From Saccharum officinarum (lineage: Eukaryota; Streptophyta; Magnoliopsida; Poales; Poaceae), in NCBI GenBank assembly GCA_020631735.1, contig CM036158.1:84269914-84333913 (forward strand): DNA of 64,000 bases, in the 5' to 3' direction. Of this stretch, positions 1 to 13,506 are shown piece by piece; the first letter of the stretch is position 1, and each line of letters opens with the position of its first letter. The notes below the pieces were generated by a model. The model was not told the DNA's origin. It made no database searches and saw nothing but the letters and a program-made list of their open reading frames with translations. Position numbers and translations under genes: made by a program.

Positions 1-458
1 CAAGCCGGCTAGGAGCGGTACTCTCCAAGAGTAACAAGAAATCCACCGGCTAAACCACCCACAAGTGCCACCAGATGCCCTCAAGCTATGCAATGCACTT
101 TGGGATCACTCAATCTCACTTTTGATTTGCAATCAAGCAAGAGAGATGAGTGGGAGGAGAAGCTCTTGCTCAAAGGATGCACAAGTATGTTAGAAATCAC
201 GAGAGACCTCCCCAAGGGCCGGCCAACAAGTATTTATAAGCATCCCATCCGAATAGAGCCGTTATACCCCTTCACTGGATCTTTTCGGGATGACCGGACG
301 CGCCGGTCATAACTGACCGGACGCGCTCAACCGCGTCCGATCCTCCAACGGTCACTGCGCCAACGGTCAAACCCCATGACCGGACACGCTTCTCATAACG
401 ACCGGACACGCCGGTCCCAAGTGACCACGCGCTCCAGTGACCGGACGCGCCGATCGCA

Positions 459-1869
459 ATACTACAACTAGATTCAAAAAATCATCCAAGCAATTGTGGT
501 AAGCTATGAATTTTAAATTTTTATTTGTAATGCATGATCCTATAAGTATGTACTATATGCACAAACCATATACTAGTAAGGGATGAAATGATCATGCACA
601 TTACAATGATACCTTTGCTATCTTAGAGTAGAGGATAGTCATATAGATTCCAATAAATTTATCCAATAGCAATGTGAAGTCCAATTATTAGCTTGGTGAA
701 GATCAATATCAATATTTGAATCCCATTCTTCACCCATATGATTTGAGAACCACTCATGATCAAGTGCACTTTCTTGTTGTGGTTGGCTTGCTTCTTTTCT
801 TGATCAATGCTTGCATGAGAGAACTATTTAGAATACTACTTGAATTACCATGACTAGCTCTCTTTTGGGTGTTGCTTTCTCTCTTGATCAACCCTTTGAT
901 TTGCTTCAACTAAGCACCTCAAATGTTTCTTAGATCACCACTTCCATTTTAGCCTTCCAAGTACCATACTTGGTTTACCTGCAAAAGACAGCAAGTCCCT
1001 ACACTAGGGAGAAGTGACCTCTCTCTAAAGAACTATTCTTTATACTCACTTGAATTGACTTTGTTTCATTGATCCATATGATGGACCTAACTTGATGAGT
1101 AACCCTGAGTCCTTCTTAAAGTCCTTTTCTTTCTACTTTTTAAGTCCTTTTCTTTCTACCAAAAGATTTCCAATTGTCACTAGAACTTAAACTTCATCTC
1201 CATCTTGAATTTGGTCTTGATCTTCAACTTGAGTACCAAATATGTGTCAAGTACACTTCACAATCAAATAACCCTGTACTTTTGCTTTTCATGCTTCTAG
1301 ATCAATCCAAAACCAAACTTAGGTACTCAACCACTTACAAACACGCTTCTAAGTTGAGGTCCACAAATTTATAGCATGCATACCAAATTTTAAGCCAATC
1401 CAAATAGATTTGATCACTCAAACTCAGACTTGATCTTAGCTAGCTCAGTTTTCAATTTTGGACAAATTTCAATACTTGAGCTATTTTATCCAAAAGTAAA
1501 TCAAACTTGAAACTAACTTGTTTGAATACTTTCACAAGACATATATCCATTCAATCCACTTACTAAAAGTCATCTTATGAACTTATCCATTCAAACCAAC
1601 TCAAATTTTATTACTAAGCAATTTATCCATTCAAACATCTCATAGCAAGCAACATATGCATATATATCCAATTCAATCAACTTATATGCACCCAAAGATT
1701 GACTAGAGATATACGTTGATTAGCTCATGATCATACATAGCAAGCTTCAACTCAATTATTTGCAAGCCACCAAATAATTCCAATAAATCACCACAACTTG
1801 AATTATAGCACTTATATGTTGTAGCACTTGGACTTCACTCAATTTTTACTTGGCATTGGGTTTGGATGT
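459..1869 (-). other. Non-coding retroelement internal segment, first array unit
   Basis: This AT-rich stretch is the non-LTR part of the unit and recurs at about 3023-3744 plus 10254-10941 and at 12096-13506. It ends with GATGT, the target duplication of the solo LTR, immediately before TGTAAGGTCC. An 89-codon minus-strand ORF in the second unit (3203-3472) depends on a one-base difference from the other units, so I do not call it. By position it would lie 3' of the gag-like gene at 15864-17913 on the same strand. No function is recognised. Confidence 0.6.
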
Positions 1870-3022
1870 TGTAAGGTCCTAGATGGCTAGAGGGGGGTGA
1901 ATAGCCTATAAAAAAATTCTATAAGAACAACTAAGCAAACTTGTTAGAATAACAACCGGCACAAAGCGAGTTTTGCTTAGCCTACGGTTGTGATGCAAGC
2001 CTCCTATCCACAAGTCTAGTAGATTATGATCTCTAGTTCACACAAGTGCTATGTCACTAAACTTACACTAGTGAGCAAGCTAACAACTACTAGCAAAGGC
2101 TACCACTAGAGCTACACAAGATAAACTAGTAAAGTAAATGCGAGAGAGAGGATTGTGAATCTTATACCGACGGTGGAGTGAAGATGTTGCCAATCATCAA
2201 GATGATATACAATCAATCAATATTGACAACAACACAATATGAAGACCAATCACCGGGAGACAAGTGACACAATATTTTTGTTCACCCGGTGTTCACTTGT
2301 GCACCGACAAGCTACGTCACCGGTTGTGTCGACCAACACTTAGATGGTTCCTCGGTGTGACCCTCAAGTCACTTGCCCCTCAAGGCACGCCCCACAAGGC
2401 ACCTCAAGACACCACTCTCAAGTGAGATAACTCAATGACACGCGCAATCCACTAGAGTTGCTTTTGGTGCTCCGCCGAGGAAAGCACAAGAACCTCTTAC
2501 AATCAACCGGAGGTGGCCAAGAACAATCACCTTCTCTTGCCAACGCCTCCAACAATCTCCAAGCCGGCTAGGAGCGGTACTCTCCAAGAGTAACAAGAAA
2601 TCCACCGGCTAAACCACCCACAAGTGCCACCAGATGCCCTCAAGCTATGCAATGCACTTTGGGATCACTCAATCTCACTTTTGATTTGCAATCAAGCAAG
2701 AGAGATGAGTGGGAGGAGAAGCTCTTGCTCAAAGGATGCACAAGTATGTTAGAAATCACGAGAGACCTCCCAAGGGCCGGCCAACAAGTATTTATAAGCA
2801 TCCCATCCGAATAGAGCCGTTATACCCCTTCACTGGATCTTTTCGGGATGACCGGACGCGCCGGTCATAACTGACCGGACGCGCTCAACCGCGTCCGATC
2901 CTCCAACGGTCACTGCGCCAACGGTCAAACCCCATGACCGGACACGCTTCTCATAACGACCGGACACGCCGGTCCCAAGTGACCGGACGCGCTCCAGTCA
3001 ACGACCGGACGCGCCGATCGCA
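1870..3022 (-). repeat. Truncated solo-LTR segment within the first complete unit
   Basis: It begins TGTAAGGTCCTAGATGG, the reverse complement of an LTR 3' end of the Sirevirus type (CTATTCACCCCCCTCTAG is readable on the minus strand), and stops at CGATCGCA, where the tandem junction cuts the LTR. Equivalent segments are 1-458 (partial), 10942-12095 and 13507-14660. The GC-rich end contains repeated GACCGGACGCG motifs. Confidence 0.85.
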
Positions 3023-3744
3023 ATACTACAACTAGATTCAAAAAATCATCCAAGCAATTGTGGTAAGCTATGAATTTTAAATTTTTATTTGTAATGCATG
3101 ATCCTATAAGTATGTACTATATGCACAAACCATATACTAGTAAGGGATGAAATGATCATGCACATTACAATGATACCTTTGCTATCTTAGAGTAGAGGAT
3201 AGTCATATAGATTCCAATAAATTTATCCAATAGCAATGTGAAGTCCAATTATTAGCTTGGTGAAGATCAATATCAATATTTGAATCCCATTCTTCACCCA
3301 TATGATTTGAGAACCACTCATGATCAAGTGCACTTTCTGTTGTGGTTGGCTTGCTTCTTTTCTTGATCAATGCTTGCATGAGAGAACTATTTAGAATACT
3401 ACTTGAATTACCATGACTAGCTCTCTTTTGGGTGTTGCTTTCTCTCTTGATCAACCCTTTGATTTGCTTCAACTAAGCACCTCAAATGTTTCTTAGATCA
3501 CCACTTCCATTTTAGCCTTCCAAGTACCATACTTGGTTTACCTGCAAAAGGCAGCAAGTCCCTACACTAGGGAGAAGTGACCTCTCTCTAAAGAACTATT
3601 CTTTATACTCACTTGAATTGACTTTGTTTCATTGATCCATATGATGGACCTAACTTGATGAGTAACCCTGAGTCCTTCTTAAAGTCCTTTTCTTTCTACT
3701 TTTTAAGTCCTTTTCTTTCTACCAAAAGATTTCCAATTGTCACT

Positions 3745-6589
3745 TGTCACACCCATTTTTAAGGATAAAAATAGGATGCATAAAAGACTCATGTGCGCCC
3801 CAGGAGACAGTCGCACACATAAGTTGACAAATTACAAAGTATCATCACAGTGCTTATTACATAACGAATAAGTATTTAAGACAAAGTCTTGAACGATAGG
3901 TAATAATAACTAATAGTAATTCTTCAGCGGAAACTCCACACAGGGACACGGTTGACTGGTTGACACCAAGACTAGTACTCATTCCGATAATCTTCCTCAA
4001 TATCTTCATCTGTTATGGTGGAAATAGCAAGGGTGAGTCCATGTCGAACTCAACAAATATAACACAGGGTTCATGAGGCTCAAAAAGGCTAGACATTGTT
4101 TAACTGCGTTTAGCTTTTAATCATATATTAGCAACTGAGTAGCATCAAGATAAACCGCTTCCCATTAAAGAACCAATGATCAATTGTAATAAGGATAATG
4201 AATAGCATTAACATGAGCAAATAATAATCAACAATAATTTAGCATGATATAACAGTTATGATCAACTATTCCATAAGAATCCCCAATGCCGCTCGTATCC
4301 GTGAGCACGGCTAGTATACCAGTTTTTAACTCTGCGCAGAGGTGTACACTTTCACTGTGAGTCATGATTTCCAAATGAGTGGGGAGATCAAGCCCAAACA
4401 CCGAGAACCATATAAAGCCACTCAAAAGTTCGTCTAACAAGTTAGGGCCATTAGATTCACTCGGCAGGCAGATGTAGAACCCCCCTTCCCTGTGGCACAA
4501 CAACCGCAGCCTATACACACTAGGCCAGGGGCTCGCACTACACCCAACGTGGCAAGCCATTCTTACGCCATTTAAGGTAACCTCTAACAAGCTAGAAAAG
4601 GTCTCTTGAACAACTAAAGCCAGAGCCATATAGCCCTCACAGCTGTACTGTATATCCCGGTTATCACTTACAGATAAGTCCTTATGGAGAGAAACCAGAG
4701 CATCAAAATAATACACATGCTCTAGCCCCCTTTTAACAGTAATAAAATCATCTTAATAGTTGATTGCTTAATCCATTAATCAAATTACAAGATCATTGTT
4801 CTTAGTTTAAGCACTAGCAGTAGCTACCCATATGCATTCCAAGGTTGACAAGGAATCAAGATAACAATCACTAAGTTATAATCTCTAAGGTTGTCAAGGT
4901 AAGCACATGCATATGTATGACAATTCAATGTATAGGTAACAAGGATAGTCCTGTGTTATACTTGCCTTGATCAAAGCTTTCCAAGTGATACTGCTGACTT
5001 GGCTCAAAGTAATACTCTGAATCGTCCAGATACTGCTCACCTTCTATACTCGATCATCAATCAACAACACACATGCATCCAATCAAACAAACACGAAGCA
5101 AACAAAGAGATACAATTAGAACAGTACACCAACAGTAGAAAAACAGTAATAAAAGTTTATAAAACTCTTCTACACGTTACTACAATCACACAGACGCAAA
5201 GATCACCAAATTCGGAGTTAAAACGTATAAGTTATGAATTTTCTAAGATTTCCTATAGATAAATAATTACTTTAATATAAATTCGAAAATAAATTGTCAC
5301 AAACCTACTGTACAATACTACCAACATGTAGAGCTCGCAAATACGAACCTAACGCAATTTGAACGGGTCAAATCGGAGTTAAAATAAAGATTTTATGACC
5401 AAAACAATTCTAGTGGCAAAACTGTAAATGTCTGAAAACGTACTTTTGACTTAACCGGGAGAGAATACGCTTTCCAAACATGAAAACGTACTTTTAGTTT
5501 TACGCTACGGACCGCGGGTTGATAACTAAAAAGCTGAGGGTCTCTTTAACAAATTTACCCGCGAAGGGGTAAGTTCTAATCTGGGCCGTTGATCTCGATT
5601 TGGACGGCTCGCAATCATCTGCAACCCTACAGTGCTATTCCGGTCACCCCCCTCATGTCCGGCCGGCGGCTCCCCATGGCCGGCGGGCTCCATCTCGCCG
5701 GAGATGGCGGCTCTCCCCATCTAGACCATGGTTCACCACGCATCCGACCCCAATCGGAAGAGGAGATCACCGCGAACCCATCTAGGCGATCTAGGGAAGC
5801 TACGACGGCTTGAGAACGAGATACGGCTCGGGAAGAACGGCGGCACCATTGCCGGCTCGCGGAAAGCTTCAATCTCGCAGTTCAAAGCACCAAAATTCAA
5901 AATAAAAGCATAGGGAGGGAGAGGAGAAGATGACAAACTCACCCAAGCGAAGAAAGAAGGCGCAAAACCACCCGTAAGTGACGGCGGTGTGCGACCGAAC
6001 TCGCCTAGGGTTCCAAGCTTCGAGGCTTGATTTCACAGGACCAAACTCGGGTTTTTAGATGGAAAAAGGGGTGAGAGGGTCACGGCTTCTCTCTTATAGC
6101 ACCAAAACACCGAATTCGGGTAGGAAATCCCGAAGAATCCGTTGCAGGTACGGCGGTGGTCGCACTCGTGACCGACCCGGCTACGATGCGAGGTAGAAGA
6201 GGGCGCTGACAAGCTGGCCCCATCCGTCAGTGAGACGATGAAAGGAGAGGTGGGCGTGGCTTTGCCTGGGCCGGCCCACGCACGCGGGAGAGGCGCGCCT
6301 TGGCCCATTAGCAGAAGAACGGCCATAGGCCGGCCGAACGGGCCTCCAGGCCGAATTGGCACACCAGGTAAGTCTATTTCTCTTTTTTTATCTATTTGTT
6401 TTCAAAACCTTTTAAATAGATTTTCAAATCCAAATCAAATAAAATAAAGTCCACACCACAAAATAAAATAAATGTAACAGCATGAATGCATCACCAAATA
6501 TTCTTTTCTAAATTTTAATTTGCCCTTAATTGTTATCTAACTTATTTGAAATTCATTATTCCTAAAGTTTAGAATTTTTGGGTGTTACA
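3745..6589 (-). repeat. 3' LTR of element A (2845 bp)
   Basis: It starts TGTCACACCC and ends GGGTGTTACA on the plus strand, i.e. TGTAACACCC...GGGTGTGACA in element orientation. It belongs to the same LTR family as 21853-24594, 29060-32027, 35111-40590, 37020-39757, 59747-61733 and 61734-64000. CTATAAG (reverse complement of 6093-6099) is a plausible TATA box. The 162-codon ORF at 4228-4716 is not preserved in sister LTRs and is not called. The GC-rich part (about 5580-6360) corresponds to the region around the transcription start. Confidence 0.92.
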
Positions 6590-6604
6590 AATTCTACCCC
6601 CCTT
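6590..6604 (-). promoter_or_regulatory. Polypurine tract of element A
   Basis: Read on the minus strand this is AAGGGGGGTAGAATT, directly before the LTR start TGTAACACCC. Its position between the pol stop codon and the 3' LTR is that of the plus-strand priming site of Gypsy elements. Confidence 0.8.
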
Positions 6605-6634
6605 AAAAGAATCTCGTCCTCGAGATTGAACTGC

Positions 6635-9012
6635 TTACTCAAACAACTGCGGATACGATTTCCTCAATTCATTCTCTCTTTCCCAAGTTGCCTCTGCCTC
6701 TGAATATCGATTCCACTGTACTTTACACATCTTAATAATCCGACTTCGAGTAACTCTCTCAGCAGTCTCTAAAATCTTAATCGGAAACTCTTCATATGTA
6801 AGATCCTCCTTAACAGTCAACTCTTCTAAAGGTATCTGCTCCTCAGGCACCCGTAAACACTTCTTAAGTTGTGAAACATGGAACACATCATGCACTCCAG
6901 ATAAATTTTCAGGCAACTCTAATTGATAAGCAACTTCCCCACGTCTAGTAATAACTTTAAATGGTCCAATATACCTTGGTGCTAGTTTACCTTTCATATT
7001 AAACCTCTTCACACTTCTCATAGGTGACACCTTCAAATAGACATAATCACCTACCTCAAAAACTAAATCTCTTCTTCTATTGTCAGCATAACTCTTCTGA
7101 CGAGACTGTGCTACTCTCAAATTCCCATGAATCACTCGCACTTGATCTTCTGCGTTTCTAAGAACATCTGTACCAAACACTTGAGATTCACCTGTCTGAT
7201 CCCAAAACAATGGAGTTCTACACTTACGTACATACAAAGCTTCAAACGGTGCCATCTTAAGACTCTATTGATAACTGTTATTGTAAGAGAATTCTGCATA
7301 AGGCAAACTCTTATCCCAACTAGTTCCATATTGCAATGCACAAGCTCTCAACATATCCTCTAATACCTGGTTGGTCCTTTCAGTCTGTCCATCTGTCTGT
7401 GGATGATATGCTGTACTAAAATTCAATTTTGTTCCCAATGATTCATGCACAGCTTTCCAAAAATGCGACGTAAACTGCGATCCTCGATCAGATACAATCT
7501 TCTTTGGTACTCCATGCAAACATACTATCCTCTCCATATACAACTCTGCCAATTTTGGTCCATGGTAAGTAGTCTTAACTGGTATAAAATGAGCAACTTT
7601 AGTTAACCGATCTACTATCACCCAAATAGAGTCATAACCTTTCTGAGTACGCGGTAACCCTACTATAAAATCCATACCAACTTCCTCCCACTTCCATTCA
7701 GGAATCTTCATTGGTTGCAACAATGCAGCAGGTCTCTGATGCTCTGCTTTCACCCTCTGACAAGTGTCACACAATGCCACATACTCAGCCACATCTCGCT
7801 TTAATCCAACCCACCAATATTTCTGTTTAAGATCCAAATACATCTTAGTACTACCAGGATGAATAGAATAAGCTGACTCATGAGCTTCGCGAAGAATTGC
7901 CTGTCTAACAGTTTGATCCTCAGGTACACACAGCCTCTTTCCAAACCACAAAATTCCATTATCATCCATCCGAAAGCCTGGTGACTTACCAATCACTATA
8001 TCTTCCGCTATCTTCTTTAGTTTCTCATCCTTCAACTGACCCTTGTAGATTTCTTGCTCTAAGGTAGGCTCTATCACTAATTCCATTGTATTAGTAACAA
8101 TGCCCAAATTCAAATATTCAAATTCAGCACATAACTCCCTAGTCATAGACAACGTCCGTATCTTATTAGCATAACTTTTCCTACTAAGAGCATCAGCTAC
8201 TACATTAGCCTTACCAGGATGATAGTGTATCTCAATATCATAATCCTTAATCAACTCTAACCATCTGCGTTGCCTCAAATTCAGATCTGACTGAGTGAAA
8301 ATATACTTCAAACTCTTATGATCAGTGTATATATCACTCTTATGTCCAATCAAATAATGTCTCCAAATCTTTAAAGCATGAACTACAGCTGCTAACTCCA
8401 AATCATGTGTAGGATAATTCAACTCATGCTTTCTCAACTGCCTAGATGCATAAGCCACAACTCTGCCTTCTTGCATAAGAACACATCCCAAACCTTGACG
8501 AGAAGCATCACAAATAAATAGAAAACTTCTTACTCAAATCTGGCAAAACCAAAACAGGCGCTGTAGTCAACCTCTTCTTCAATTCCTCAAAACTAGCTTG
8601 ACATTTATCTGACCACACAAACTTGGCATTCTTCTCTAACAGAGATGTCATAGGTTAGCAAGTTTATCAAACCCTTCAATGAACCGTCTGTAATATCCAG
8701 CTAATCCCAAGAAACTACGAATCTCGCTAACATCAATAGGTGGTTTCCAATTAATACATCCTTTACTTTACCTGGATCCACACATATCCATCCATTAGAA
8801 ACAATACACCAAGGAAAGAAACTTAATTCAACCAAAACTCACATTTACTTCGCTTCACATACAGTTTATGCTCTCTAAGTTTCTGATACCAACGTCAAAT
8901 GTTCAGAATGCTCTAACCTCTGTCTTGGAAAATACCAGTATATCATCAATAAATTCTCACAAACTTATCCAAATATTCCATGAACACTTATTCATCATGT
9001 ACATAAAGTATG
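6635..9012 (-). pseudogene. Partial pol of element A: RT palm remnant, RNase H, integrase, chromodomain
   Basis: Reading right to left, 8492-9012 is a frameshifted RT remnant with the palm motif FIDDILVFS (a YxDD-box variant). RNase H follows ([10 protein letters not shown], ending [15 protein letters not shown]), then the integrase zinc region (C-x2-C in [12 protein letters not shown]) and the catalytic core: first Asp in MDFIVGLPR, second Asp in [10 protein letters not shown], Glu in [11 protein letters not shown]. One in-frame stop near 7260 separates this from the final 206 codons, which hold a GPF-type integrase C-terminus and a chromodomain-like tail ending SYPQLFE. The left stop codon is natural. 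The gene is dead: the RT N-terminal half is deleted and at least one frameshift and one stop interrupt the rest. The family assignment is secure at Gypsy level and probable at chromovirus level. Confidence 0.9.
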
Positions 9013-10248
9013 CATTTGAACGGGTCAAATCGGAGTTAAAATAAAGATTTTATGACCAAACAATTCTAGTGGCAAAACTGTAAATGTCTGAAAACGTACT
9101 TTTGACTTAACCGGGAGAGAATACGCTTTCCAAACATGAAAACGTACTTTTAGTTTTACGCTACGGACCGCGGGTTGATAACTAAAAAGCTGAGGGTCTC
9201 TTTAACAAATTTACCCGCGAAGGGGTAAGTTCTAATCTGGGCCGTTGATCTCGATTTGGACGGCTCGCAATCATCTGCAACCCTACAGTGCTATTCCGGT
9301 CACCCCCCTCATGTCCGGCCGGCGGCTCCCCCATGGCCGGCGGGCTCCATCTCGCCGGAGATGGCGGCTCTCCCCATCTAGACCATGGTTCACCACGCAT
9401 CTGACCCCAATCGGAAGAGGAGATCACCGCGAACCCATCTAGGCGATCTAGGGAAGCTACGACGGCTTGAGAACGAGACGCGGCTCGGGAAGAACGGCGG
9501 CACCATTGCCGGCTCGCGGAAAGCTTCAATCTCACAGTTCAAAGCACCAAAATTCAAAATAAAAGCATAGGGAGGGAGAGGAGAAGATGACAAACTCACC
9601 CAAGCGAAGAAAGAAGGCGCAAAACCACCCGTAAGTGACGGCGGTGTGCGACCGAACTCGCCTAGGGTTCCAAGCTTCGAGGCTTGATTTCACGGGACCA
9701 AACTCGGGTTTTTAGATGGAAAAAGGGGTGAGAGGGTCACGGCTTCTCTCTTATAGCACCAAAACACCAAATTTGGGTAGGAAATCCCGAAGAATCCGTT
9801 GCAGGTACGGCGGTGGTCGCACTCGTGACCAACCCGGCTACGATGCGAGGTAGAAGAGGGCGCTGACAAGTTGGCCCCATCCGTCAGTGAGACGATGAAA
9901 GGAGAGGCGGGCGCGGCTTTGCCTGGGCCGGCCCACGCGCGCGGGAGAGGCGCGCCTTGGCCCATTAGCAGAAGAACGGCCATAGGCCGGCCGAACGGGC
10001 CTCCAGGCCGAATTGGCACACTAGGTAAGTCTATTTCTCTTTTTTTTTATCTATTTGTTTTCAAAACCTTTTAAATATATTTTCAAATCCAAATCAAATA
10101 AAATAAAGTCCACACCACAAAATAAAATAAATGTAACAGCATGAATGCATCACCAAATATTCTTTTCTAAATTTTAATTTGCCCTTAATTGTTATCTAAC
10201 TTATTTGAAATTCATTATTCCTAAAGTTTAGAATTTTTGGGTGTTACA
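9013..10248 (-). repeat. Truncated 5' LTR of element A
   Basis: It matches about 5356-6589 almost base for base up to GGGTGTTACA, then the duplication TCACT. Its left edge lies inside LTR sequence and abuts RT-coding DNA, so part of the LTR and all DNA between it and RT were deleted. A short similarity at the joint (GCATTTGAA against GCAATTTGAA) is the only homology seen. Confidence 0.9.
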
Positions 10249-13200
10249 TCACTAGAACTTAAACTTCATCTCCATCTTGAATTTGGTCTTGATCTTCAAC
10301 TTGAGTACCAAATATGTGTCAAGTACACTTCACAATCAAATAACCCTGTACTTTTGCTTTTCATGCTTCTAGATCAATCCAAAACCAAACTTAGGTACTC
10401 AACCACTTACAAACACGCTTCTAAGTTGAGGACCACAAGTTTATAGCATGCATACCAAATTTTAAGCCAATCCAAATAGATTTGATCACTCAAACTCAGA
10501 CTTAATCTTAGCTAGCTCAGTTTTCAATTTTGGACAAATTTCAATACTTGAGCTATTTTATCCAAAAGTAAATCAAACTTGAAACTAACTTGTTTGAATA
10601 CTTTCACAAGACATATATCCATTCAATCCACTTACTAAAAGTCATCTTATGAACTTATCCATTCAAACCAACTCAAATTTTATTACTAAGCAATTTATCC
10701 ATTCAAACATCTCATAGCAAGCAACATATGCATATATATCCAATTCAATCAACTTATATGCACCCAAAGATTGACTAGAGATATACCTTGATTAGCTCAT
10801 GATCATACATAGCAAGCTTCAACTCAATTATTTGCAAGCCACCAAATAATTCCAATAAATCACCACAACTTGAATTATAGCACTTATATGTTGTAGCACT
10901 TGGACTTCACTCAATTTTTACTTGGCATTGGGTTTGGATGTTGTAAGGTCCTAGATGGCTAGAGGGGGGTGAATAGCCTATAAAAAAATTCTATAAGAAC
11001 AACTAAGCAAACTTGTTAGAATAACAACCGGCGCAAAGCGAGTTTTGCTTAGCCTACGGTTGTGATGCAAGCCTCCTATCCACAAGTCTAGTAGATTATG
11101 ATCTCTAGTTCACACAAGTGCTATGTCACTAAACTTACACTAGTGAGCAAGCTAACAACTACTAGCAAAGGCTACCACTAGAGCTACACAAGATAAACTA
11201 GTAAAGTAAATGCGAGAGAGAGGATTGTGAATCTTATACCGACGGTGGAGTGAAGATGTTGCCAATCATCAAGATGATATACAATCAATCAATATTGACA
11301 ACAACACAATATGAAGACCAATCACCGGGAGACAAGTGACACAATATTTTTGTTCACCCGGTGTTCACTTGTGCACCGACAAGCTACGTCACCGGTTGTG
11401 TCGACCAACACTTAGATGGTTCCTCGGTGTGACCCTCAAGTCACTTGCCCCTCAAGGCACGCCCCACAAGGCACCTCAAGACACCACTCTCAAGTGAGAT
11501 AACTCAATGACACGCGCAATCCACTAGAGTTGCTTTTGGTGCTCCGCCGAGGAAAGCACAAGAACCTCTTACAATCAACCGGAGGTGGCCAAGAACAATC
11601 ACCTTCTCTTGCCAACGCCTCCAACAATCTCCAAGCCGGCTAGGAGCGGTACTCTCCAAGAGTAACAAGAAATCCACCGGCTAAACCACCCACAAGTGCC
11701 ACCAGATGCCCTCAAGCTATGCAATGCACTTTGGGATCACTCAATCTCACTTTTGATTTGCAATCAAGCAAGAGAGATGAGTGGGAGGAGAAGCTCTTGC
11801 TCAAAGGATGCACAAGTATGTTAGAAATCACGAGAGACCTCCCCAAGGGCCGGCCAACAAGTATTTATAAGCATCCCATCCGAATAGAGCCGTTATACCC
11901 CTTCACTGGATCTTTTCGGGATGACCGGACGCGCCGGTCATAACTGACCGGACGCGCTCAACCGCGTCCGATCCTCCAATGGTCACTGCGCCAACGGTCA
12001 AACCCCATGACCGGACACGCTTCTCATAACGACCGGACACGCCGGTCCCGAGTGACCGAACGCGCTCCAGTCAACGACCGGACGCGCCGATCGCAATACT
12101 ACAACTAGATTCAAAAAATCATCCAAGCAATTGTGGTAAGCTATGAATTTTAAATTTTTATTTGTAATGCATGATCCTATAAGTATGTACTATATGCACA
12201 AACCATATACTAGTAAGGGATGAAATGATCATGCACATTACAATGATACCTTTGCTATCTTAGAGTAGAGGATAGTCATATAGATTCCAATAAATTTATC
12301 CAATAGCAATGTGAAGTCCAATTATTAGCTTGGTGAAGATCAATATCAATATTTGAATCCCATTCTTCACCCATATGATTTGAGAACCACTCATGATCAA
12401 GTGCACTTTCTTGTTGTGGTTGGCTTGCTTCTTTTCTTGATCAATGCTTGCATGAGAGAACTATTTAGAATACTACTTGAATTACCATGACTAGCTCTCT
12501 TTTGGGTGTTGCTTTCTCTCTAGATCAACCCTTTGATTTGCTTCAACTAAGCACCTCAAATGTTTCTTAGATCACCACTTCCATTTTAGCCTTCCAAGTA
12601 CCATACTTGGTTTACCTGCAAAAGGCAGCAAGTCCCTACACTAGGGAGAAGTGACCTCTCTCTAAAGAACTATTCTTTATACTCACTTGAATTGACTTTG
12701 TTTCATTGATCCATATGATGGACCTAACTTGATAAGTAACCCTGAGTCCTTCTTAAAGTCCTTTTCTTTCTACTTTTTAAGTCCTTTTCTTTCTACCAAA
12801 AGATTTCCAATTGTCACTAGAACTTAAACTTCATCTCCATCTTGAATTTGGTCTTGATCTTCAACTTGAGTACCAAATATGTGTCAAGTACACTTCACAA
12901 TCAAATAACCCTGTACTTTTGCTTTTCATGCTTCTAGATCAATCCAAAACCAAACTTAGGTACTCAACCACTTACAAACACGCTTCTAAGTTGAGGACCA
13001 CAAGTTTATAGCATGCATACCAAATTTTAAGCCAATCCAAATAGATTTGATCACTTAAACTCAGACTTGATCTTAGCTAGCTCAGTTTTCAATTTTGGAC
13101 AAATTTCAATACTTGAGCTATTTTATCCAAAAGTAAATCAAACTTGAAACTAACTTGTTTGAATACTTTCACAAGACATATATCCATTCAATCCACTTAT

Positions 13201-13506
13201 TAAAAGTCATCTTATGAACTTATCCATTCAAACCAACTCAAATTTTATTACTAAGCAATTTATCCATTCAAACATCTCATAGCAAGCAACATATGCATAT
13301 ATATCCAATTCAATCAACTTATATGCACCCAAAGATTGACTAGAGATATACCTTGATTAGCTCATGATCATACATAGCAAGCTTCAACTCAATTATTTGC
13401 AAGCCACCAAATAATTCCAATAAATCACCACAACTTGAATTATAGCACTTATATGTTGTAGCACTTGGACTTCACTCAATTTTTACTTGGCATTGGGTTT
13501 GGATGT

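Larger units (their letters stand above)
3745..10248 (-). mobile_element. Gypsy chromovirus-like (Tekay/Del type) LTR retrotransposon A, internally deleted
   Basis: The borders are fixed by the 5-bp duplication TCACT at 3740-3744 and 10249-10253. Removing the element restores the array unit exactly as it appears around 1174. On the minus strand the order is: a 5' LTR remnant (9013-10248), a truncated RT followed by RNase H, integrase and chromodomain (6635-9012), a polypurine tract, and a complete 3' LTR (3745-6589). Gag, protease, the RT N-terminus, the primer site and roughly the 3' 1.6 kb of the 5' LTR are missing, lost in one deletion at about 9012/9013. It lies in only one of the tandem units, so it inserted after the amplification. 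The family name rests on the chromodomain and the long LTR. Confidence 0.93.

Noticed and set aside
3203..3472. 89-codon minus-strand ORF in the second array unit
   Set aside because: Exists because of a one-base deletion relative to the other near-identical units.
4228..4716. 162-codon minus-strand ORF in the LTR of A
   Set aside because: Sister LTRs (e.g. 23580-24060, 35640-36130, 60290-60740) break the frame, so it is not conserved.
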